From contig NC_090280.1 of NCBI RefSeq assembly GCF_037392515.1, positions 62,137,504 through 62,201,503 of the forward strand: 64,000 nucleotides of DNA, written 5' to 3'. Source of the DNA: Haliotis asinina (Eukaryota > Mollusca > Gastropoda > Lepetellida > Haliotidae). A program made the position numbers and the translations under genes. Shown piece after piece: positions 57,522 to 64,000 of this stretch (positions within the stretch are counted from its first letter, which is position 1; the number at the start of each line of letters is the position of its first letter). The notes below the pieces were generated by a model. The model had not been told where the DNA came from, did no database searches, and worked only from the letters and a program-made list of their open reading frames with translations.

Positions 57522-57872
57522 GACCCGATCTGGACGATCTTAGAAATGGACCAAATATTATTATTTGCAGGCCAAAGGCTATCCCAATCCTCTTACGAAC
57601 GTAGATGATTATGTGATCTATTACGAGAAACAAGGGGGTCAAGATGGCCTTTACACCCTTCTGCAGACACGTTTGCTCTCACGTCTCCCACCCAACAAGT
57701 CGTTCAACAAGCTAAAGCACGTATGGAGAAAAAACCTCAACAACATAAAGGAGTCACAAGGAAAACAAAGAAAACACCCATAAAAACCAAACAGACGAAG
57801 ACCAGGAAAGGATATAAGAATATCAAAAGTCCAGATAACCTGGACAAACTTACGAAAAGAAGAAAATATTAA
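57503..57872 (+). pseudogene. Small basic Polinton protein, frameshifted
   Basis: Begins MNGRYWRPDLDDL, shifts frame near 57560 to QAKGYPNPLTNVDDYVIYYE, and shifts again near 57780 to a strongly basic tail ending DNLDKLTKRRKY with TAA at 57870. It lies directly before the capsid gene. An aromatic N-terminal motif and a Lys/Arg-rich end suggest a virion or DNA-binding protein, comparable in position to core proteins of adenovirus-like elements. Function is not established. Confidence 0.5.
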
Positions 57873-57978
57873 CCTCATCTATATAAGTGGTACTGTAACA
57901 CAAAGTCTGTCAGTCTAGCAGAAGCTGTTGGACAGTGCACATGCTTTCCAACCAGGCTCCCTTTTTGAGATCATCATC

Positions 57979-59289
57979 ATGTCTTGCAATAACCTATCAG
58001 CCCCTTCCAAATCGAGCTCTGTCAGTGAACTGTATGTGTTTACTCGATCCTCCTTCATGACCGGCATAGATAAAATGTACTTTTTGAAAATGAGACCGAC
58101 ATCTCAAATCACCACGGATACCAGTCCTGTGGAATGCAACATTAGTGGTTAGAATATGGATTATACGGACTTGAAACGAACCACCCTGCATGTCACTGCT
58201 AAAATTATGCACACAGATGGCACACCTCTGGCAGAGAATGAACATGTCGCCCCAGCAAACCTATGGCTACAATCTCTATGGTCTCAAGTAGACATCACCC
58301 TAAATGGAAAACTGGTCACCTCAGCCACCCATCTGTACCCGTATAAAAGCTATTTTAAACTTCTTACGAGAACAGGCACGGCAGTTGAAGAAGCTTATGG
58401 TACCAGTCAACTCTTCTACAGAGATGTTGAGGATGTCAATAGTACTGATCCATTTACTGGGAGCAATACAGGACTTAGTGGAAGAGGTATGCATACAGCG
58501 CTCAGCAAGTCAGTGGACATCTGTGGACCTCTCTACGAAGATGTCATGGAATGTGACAAGTTTCTCATCAATGACGTCGATATGCAAATTAAACTCTACC
58601 CAAGTAAACGCGAGTTTAATATCATGAGTAATGTGGCCAATGTGAAATTCAAGATTATGCTGGAAGATGTCTATCTCCGACTTTGTAAGATACGACCCAC
58701 GGCTTCCATCATCACGGGGCATGGTGACATCTTGGCCACAGAGAATGCAGTGTACCCCTACATCAAAACAGATCTCCGAGTAGCCTCCATCCCTCAAGGA
58801 CAACTTGCTTTCACTTGGGACCAAATCTTTCAGAACTGTTGTCCAAAGTGGTAATATTTCTCCTATCCTCTAAGGCACTGAATGGACTATGAAACAGAAC
58901 CCCTTCTTCTTTCAACTCTTTGATATAGCCACCCTAGGATTGTACGTCAATGGAGAATCACTTCCAGCACAACTGCTGAAAATCACAGATGGACACATCA
59001 TACTGGTTTCCAAGGTCTTTTTGACCCCAGACACCCTTCTTCAGCTCCCAAAATGGAAAGACATATGTTCAGTAAGAGGTACGCCCTGTTCCAGTTCACC
59101 CTTGAACCTCATTATGGAAGAGAATTTTTGGATCAGATAAAACTGGGGAACATACGTCAGCAAATTCAGTTCAGTAAAGCTTTGCCTGAAACAGTGAGCT
59201 GTCTCGTGTATGTAAGAACCGCAGCTGTTGAAGGTGGATCAGGCTCGCAACATTCTCATAGAATGATCATTGTAAAGATTCCTCCATAA
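57979..59289 (+). pseudogene. Polinton jelly-roll capsid protein (F54H12.2-like), broken
   Basis: Structural subunit of the predicted icosahedral particle. From MSCNNLSAPSKSS the frame runs through VSELYVFTRSSF to a premature TAG at 58150, then continues in the same frame to 58854 (HVAPANLWLQSLWSQVDITL, ECDKFLINDVDMQIKLYPS, VYLRLCKIRPTASII). One frameshift near 58830 leads to NPFFFQLFDIATLGLYVNGE, and another near 59055 to LGNIRQQIQFSKALPETVSC. It ends at TAA 59287. The family is widespread in invertebrate genomes as F54H12.2-like proteins. I read it as the major (double jelly-roll) capsid, but a minor-capsid assignment cannot be excluded without structure comparison. Confidence 0.8.
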
Positions 59290-59440
59290 CTAAACGTAGA
59301 GACTACATCACCCTATGTTTCCCCTTAAGGGATGTTAATGTAACCTGCTACCTGTCCAGTCATTAGTATGGTGATATTGTACTAGGAAATAAACACACAC
59401 AAAAAATAGTGAAATTGCGCTAGCCCACAGAAGTCCCCTA
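59290..59440. other. Convergent-gene spacer
   Basis: Plus-strand capsid gene and minus-strand genes end towards each other here. AATAAA at 59387 could serve as a poly(A) signal for the plus strand. Confidence 0.4.
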
Positions 59441-60202
59441 TCGGAGACTTCCAACCGTTGTCTGTTACCTACAAGTCCTTGAGGCACATGTATTTCTTTT
59501 AAGGCCTGGTAGAATTCAGTCATTCCCTTGGGTTGAAAACGTTTTTACAGATACTGGGAGTCCTTGAGTAAGTCTGCAATATGACTCCCTTGAATCACTC
59601 AACCCTTGTATATCAGCACACCTGTATCATCCCATGATAGTCTCTGTTAAGGGTCACTGAATATGTCTCAATAAAGCAGCACCTCTCTGTCTGTAAGGTT
59701 TGGGGAGCACACTCAGAATCAAACCAGAGGCCAAGGTTTCTGCTTCATCTACAATGGTGGTAGGATGACTCACATCTGGGGATGTATTCATTGTCCCACC
59801 ACTCAGTGGATTCACATCATGTTTCAAGAGTGGTTTATATTTATCCATGGGAATGAGCACCTGTCTTTGAATATGCTCCATTACAATGTCTTCAATAGAG
59901 GTCCAACAGCCTTCAGTACTAAACTAATGACAGCCACACTTTTTGGCAGTAATCGTTTTCTCGGTGCATGCGACACAGATTTATTACCAAGAAAACGAAG
60001 CACTATTCTGTGTTTTCTCAGTGCAGTCAAATTATCATTGGACAGAGGAACATCTGAATGTAACCGATTATAAATAATTTCCACCAAGTCTTTCAACTGT
60101 TCACCAGTCACGCTTTGCAACACCAACATTTTTTTGCACAGTGGATGTGGTCTCTTGCAAAAAGCGTAAGAAATATCCGTTCTGCCTGAGTGTCTTAGAC
60201 AT
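59440..60202 (-). pseudogene. Unidentified Polinton gene(s) after the ATPase, broken
   Basis: On the minus strand an ATG at 60202 overlaps the ATPase stop by eight bases, consistent with a compact viral layout. Readable blocks in order are MSKTLRQNGYFLRFLQETT, LQSVTGEQLKDLVEIIYN, VPLSNDNLTALRKHR, KRLLPKSVAVISLVLKAVG, then VLIPMDKYKPLLKH (near 59840) and FYQALKEIHVPQGLVGNRQR (about 59455-59515). A seven-A run near 60127 causes the first frame change, and stops follow further on. The blocks resemble a conserved but uncharacterised protein (or two) of invertebrate Polintons. I cannot name a function. Confidence 0.55.
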
Positions 60203-61137
60203 AATGACGTTTTAGTTCACCTGCACTGTTATTTATGGGCACAACAGTCTTGCTCACAGGTGACTCACTGACTGCACATGACAAACAAAGTGACACATAC
60301 ACAATGGGATCTTCCCCTGGGAAAATGTTAGTTCTGAGTCTCAGTTTATCTTCTGCACGTGGAAACATGTCCAACACCAAATAACCATAGGGCTGTTTCA
60401 TAGCATCAGTGTATGTATCCATGAGAATCCCATCACGTCCAGGAAATAACTGTTTTCCAAGGGTCATCATCTGAGAGATATCTCGCACATTCTTGAACAA
60501 CACCAGGTACCATGTGTTCAGGGCTATGGTTCGTGTGGACTTGCCTTGACCATACAAGCTCTGAGTAATAAATATTACACTCAGATGTCTATGATGACAC
60601 CCTTGTGTAAACAACAGTTCCATGTCTTTAGAACTTAATAGTCGATGTAAGAGGTCGTCCAGGATAATGAATCCATGTTGTCCATCAGAGGAAAACTGTT
60701 CGATGTCTGCTTCTGTAGGTAATCCGTGTTGAAACACCAGGTTTGGTACGGTTCTCTCCATATCGTCAAACAGGGATTGGTAGACACCATAACAGTACAG
60801 AATTTTCTGGGTGGGTCCTTCACATACATGCCATTTAAATGTTGCAACAGTCTGTACACCCACCGAGTCTTTCCTGCTCCTGTGGCTCCAGACACACACA
60901 TACTGGAGCAAGGTTCAAAAGGTGTTAAACTTTGTGTCTCCCACCAAGGTTTAGTTGGATCGATTACAGTTTCTGGACTCCATGTGATAGCCGACTTGGG
61001 TGTAGGGCATTGAACTTCAGTCATGTCCTCTCTCTTCTGTAACCAGTGACTCTTATTTTCAGAATCTAATTTGTGAACTTGGGATAAATGGTTTGATAGT
61101 CTCAATAACTGGGAAGCTGAACAACCAGGTACTGGAC
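60195..61137 (-). pseudogene. FtsK/HerA-type DNA-packaging ATPase, frameshifted
   Basis: Packages DNA into virions in Polinton and adenovirus/PRD1-like lineages. The N-terminal part (from about 61137) has a Cys..His-x4-His finger-like LSNHLSQVHKL. Then comes ITWSPETVIDPTKPWWE and Walker A SGATGAGKTR at about 60864-60893. The frame changes near 60800. The second frame has Walker B GFIILDDLLHRLL near 60650, the sensor-like SVIFITQSLYGQGKSTRTI near 60540-60595, and runs to TAA at 60195. The expected first zinc cysteine reads as Ser. One frameshift is the main lesion, so decay is modest. It is preceded by a minisatellite that separates it from the polymerase. Confidence 0.85.
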
Positions 61138-61274
61138 TGTCTTATCTCATCTTATGGAATGAATTTAATTTTATAAATATGCCCTTTAATATCCAGTTGA
61201 CTATGACTTACACTGAAGGTTATCATATGACCTTCTGACCCATACCAATGGTCTCTATGGTCCGCATAACATAC

Positions 61275-61680
61275 ACATGGCCTTCACAAAAGGCCCTGTG
61301 GCCGTCTACATCAAAGTGGCCCTAACCAATGGCCCTGGTTACATCAAAGTAGCCCTCACCAATGGCCCTGTGGCTCCGTCTACATCAAAGTGGCCCTAAC
61401 CAATGGCCCTGTCTACATCAAAGTAAAAGTGGCCCTCACCAACAGCCCTGTGGCCCTGTCTACATCAAAGTGGCCCTAACCAATGGCCCTGTCTACATCA
61501 AAGTGGCCCTACCAATGGCCCTGTGTAAATCAATTGGCCCTAATCAATGGCCCTATGGCCCTGGTTACATCAAAGTGGCCCTAACCAATGGCCCTGTGGC
61601 CCTGGCTATATAAGTGTTTGGCCTTCACAAATGGCCCTGTGGCCCTGGTTACATCAAATTGGCCCTCAAAAACCATAAGG
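61275..61680. repeat. GGCCCT-rich minisatellite
   Basis: Units such as GTGGCCCTAACCAATGGCCC and TACATCAAAG recur about ten times with variable 30-40 bp spacing. It lies between polymerase and ATPase remnants and accounts for a 83-codon open frame there. Confidence 0.9.
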
Positions 61681-62650
61681 CAGAGTATCTAAATTTGGCT
61701 GAATAGCACGTTTGGTGTACACCATTCTATAACGTTGGGTTTCTTTTCTGTTGAATATTTTGACCGAATATTTATCCCTGGTAATTTTGGAAGAGCTGGT
61801 GACTTCTATAACTGTATCATTTTCTTCTTTCTTGTGGGAAAGTAACAAATTTGATCTTTGAGTACCAGACTCAAAATTGATCTTTTGTGAGTTGACATAA
61901 TTCAATGTAAATCCCCTTACTTTGCATGGTTGTTTACAAGAATGGGTTTCGTAAACATAATTCTTTGGCCCTCTTGAACAAAAAAATCGCAATAGGGTCT
62001 CCCTCCAATTCATATGTGAAGAATTTTATATGGACGTTGACAAAAACTATCAAACCATATTAAGTAAACTGGGGCATTTTGACTACCCCCTTGGGATGAT
62101 TTGACCAAAATTCGGGGGCATTTTGACCAATTTTGCTGGGGCGATTTGACTGGCACCCGCTTTGTCATACTGGGTGATTTCTGCCCAGTGATTAACTTCA
62201 TACATTTTCTGAATTTTGTAATCCTTTTCAACACCTTTGGTTAACTCTGGCGTGCACCATGTCCCAATGAAGCTATGTTCTTCATCTGTGTGCTGGATGG
62301 TTCTTGGTTCTTGTTGTTCTGTTTCAGCACACGTGTGACACAATGCAAATCTGAGTTTGTCTTGAGACTTCAAAGGTAAAACGGGATGGTACAGTCAACG
62401 CGGGGGTGCAGGATTTGAAGTTTGTGGTAATGATTTGAGGATGCCCAACGGGATACTGTCCATATTTGTTCACCCATGGGTACAGTGAGGTGAAATCGTA
62501 ATAGAGAATGTGTCAATCAACTCCTGCCCCATAACACAACTTGGAAGCACTGGTACGTCCGCCGAAAAATGAATCTCTTGGATCTAATCGTTCCTGAAGA
62601 TCTAAGGTGGACACGAACATTTTCAGCTCAGGTTTATTTTTCAGTTCTTG
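61666..62650 (-). pseudogene. Protein-primed family B DNA polymerase, internally deleted
   Basis: Replicates the element in intact Polintons. On the minus strand, DPRDSFFGGRTSASKL and the palm motif A YYDFTSLYPWVNKYG are at about 62450-62570, with one TGA just before motif A. DKLRFALCHTCAET, GTWCTPELTKGVEKDY and MYEVNHW follow at about 62190-62360. The frame then collapses. The C-terminal block (RGPKNYVYETHS, KVRGFTLNYVNSQKINF) reappears at 61920-61970 and ends LPYGF at 61666. Motif B and the catalytic YxDTD motif C are missing, so a large internal deletion removed the rest of the palm. The exonuclease N-terminus is also absent. Confidence 0.85.
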
Positions 62651-62958
62651 TGTTCCCAAATCGTCACTAGTTTGTAGCCCTTCTCTTTGGTGGTTGCGGT
62701 TCTTTTCATGGTTAGAGCATACAACTCAACTGACTGCTTGGTGTGAGGCAGTACTGTTTTGTCCCTGTCATGAGGATAACATGTGGGACAGCCATGATAG
62801 AGTTAACTCCCCTGGGCCCAGAAAAAGGCTGCAAACTCTATGCAGCGCGTGAATCTTTGTCGGTGTGAGGAGAAACCGTCACTTCCGCTATAAACAGCAT
62901 CTAAATTTACTTTGTTTGCATGTGAATTTTACCACACTGATATAAATCACTAGCAGCT
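62651..62958 (+). promoter_or_regulatory. BCL7 upstream region / 5'UTR
   Basis: About 300 bp between the last polymerase-like codons and the BCL7 ATG. It contains CACTTCCG (62879-62886), an ETS-type core common in housekeeping promoters. The polymerase N-terminus may have ended here, but nothing similar is readable. No TATA box is assigned. Confidence 0.4.
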
Positions 62959-63050
62959 ATGCTTTCAAGGTCTGTCCGAGCTGAAACTCGAAGTCGAGCT
63001 AAAGAAGATATCAAGAGAGTTATTAATGCTATCGATAAAGTGAGAAAATG
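62959..63050 (+). CDS. BCL7: BCL7-family protein, first coding exon
   Basis: BCL7 proteins are accessory subunits of SWI/SNF (BAF) chromatin-remodelling complexes. From ATG 62959 the exon encodes [20 protein letters not shown] and then [10 protein letters not shown], ending in phase 2 at AAATG/GTGAGT so that the next codon is Trp. The block [21 protein letters not shown] is the nearly invariant N-terminus of BCL7A/B/C. Only this exon is in the window. The ATG fits the family start position. It appears intact although it lies close to a decayed viral element. Confidence 0.93.
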
Positions 63051-64000
63051 GTGAGTATATTTGAACCGGTGGTATTTTCAGATTCTCAGTCAAAAGATTG
63101 CTGTCCGACAAAAGCCACACATTTGTACAGGACAGTAGAATGCCACTTTTACTCTAGATTCAGATTCACATTTCTGTATTCCATGGAAATGATAAATAGA
63201 TACTATAATGATTTAGTTTTAAACCTCATTAAACCCATAAGTTATTGCTCGAGTGAGAAAGAGACTTGAGTCAAAATGGTAAAGATGGCCAATGTTTACA
63301 AATGAATTTGAAGATATCGACAGGATATGGGTACCTTCACCTTCCAGTGTATCTTCAGACACCTTATCTAACCGGTCATCTGCTTGTGTGAAGTTACACT
63401 ATCCCTTCTCCTCTCCTTGTGGCTATGAATTGGCATTTATTGTCTGCCAGTGTGCACTGAACTCTTAACATTACATTGATTACTCTAAAACGAAATGAAT
63501 CACTGTAAGTAATTATTATTCTACACCATTATCATAATGGCAGTGTGCATGCAGTGTACATAATGGGTCTTAGGAGATGGTAGTTTTCACTTTCATGCAC
63601 TTAGTAAAGTTGACATATTTCCTACTTATTATTTCGTCATTTATTCATTCAATGTTTCATTTCTTCTTTCTTCTACATTTCTACACCATACGGTTCTTAT
63701 CCTTCAGTACTAAAGTGGCACCATTATGCAAGTTACATGACACCAAAAAAAGACGTATTCATGATTATGTTATATAGTTATATGTATGGACACGAATCTA
63801 AGAATGTAGAGTAATGTGTAATTAGTGCTCAAATGATTCACAGTACTTGATATTATGTTTATAGACCTATATGTGTGGATGTGAAGGTATGATGTTTACG
63901 TTGTTTCGTGAAACTGTATGTGGTCTTTAAGAGACATCTTGCATGTATCATGTCCTTGCTTAACCATCTCCGGCTTGTATTTAGTGAAACATAATTAGAA
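63051..64000 (+). other. BCL7 first intron (partial)
   Basis: Follows a consensus GTGAGT donor. AT-rich, no repeat or exon recognised to the window end. Confidence 0.75.

Overview
This window looks like nuclear DNA of a marine gastropod, most probably an abalone (Haliotis). The evidence is AT-rich sequence, large introns with GT-AG boundaries, many tRNA-derived SINEs ending in (CACT)n tails, and small palindromic MITEs. The species call is an inference from the SINE style. No bacterial operon, rRNA or CRISPR array is present.

Region 1 (1-34165, + strand): the 3' half of a TMEM132-family gene. Six exons join in phase (14902-15100, 19662-19805, 20713-20918, 25068-25359, 25831-26016, 28389-29441). 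They encode the extracellular domains, one transmembrane helix and a cytoplasmic tail. The first 14.9 kb is presumed intron, and a long 3'UTR may run to an AATAAA at 34140.

Region 2 (34166-49598, + strand): a spacer with a CpG-rich stretch (35280-35830), SINEs, an interstitial telomeric repeat and inverted repeats. It is followed by a seven-exon gene (40202-49598) whose exon phases all agree. The predicted 642-residue secreted protein has a signal peptide, two copies of a four-cysteine module with identical spacing, several dibasic cleavage-like sites, a very acidic central stretch and one terminal thrombospondin type-1 repeat. I do not recognise this architecture as a named family. Intron 3 holds a Kolobok-like transposon with a THAP-domain remnant.

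Region 3 (53265-62650): two adjacent palindromic MITEs, then a decayed Polinton/Maverick (adintovirus-like) element. On the + strand it carries a CARD plus PC4-like ORF, an rve integrase with chromodomain, a small membrane protein, a minor-capsid-like gene, a BIR (IAP-type) remnant, an initiator-tRNA-like sequence, a small basic protein and a jelly-roll capsid gene. On the - strand it carries an unidentified virus-type gene, a FtsK/HerA-type packaging ATPase and a family B DNA polymerase missing its middle. All except perhaps the small membrane protein have stops, frameshifts or deletions. The notable point is that two apoptosis/innate-immunity domain types, CARD and BIR, sit beside or within a virus-derived element. 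The BIR lies between two copies of an 85-bp segment of viral sequence.

Region 4 (62651-64000, + strand): the first coding exon of a BCL7-family gene (SWI/SNF-associated) starts about 300 bp beyond the element; the rest lies outside the window.
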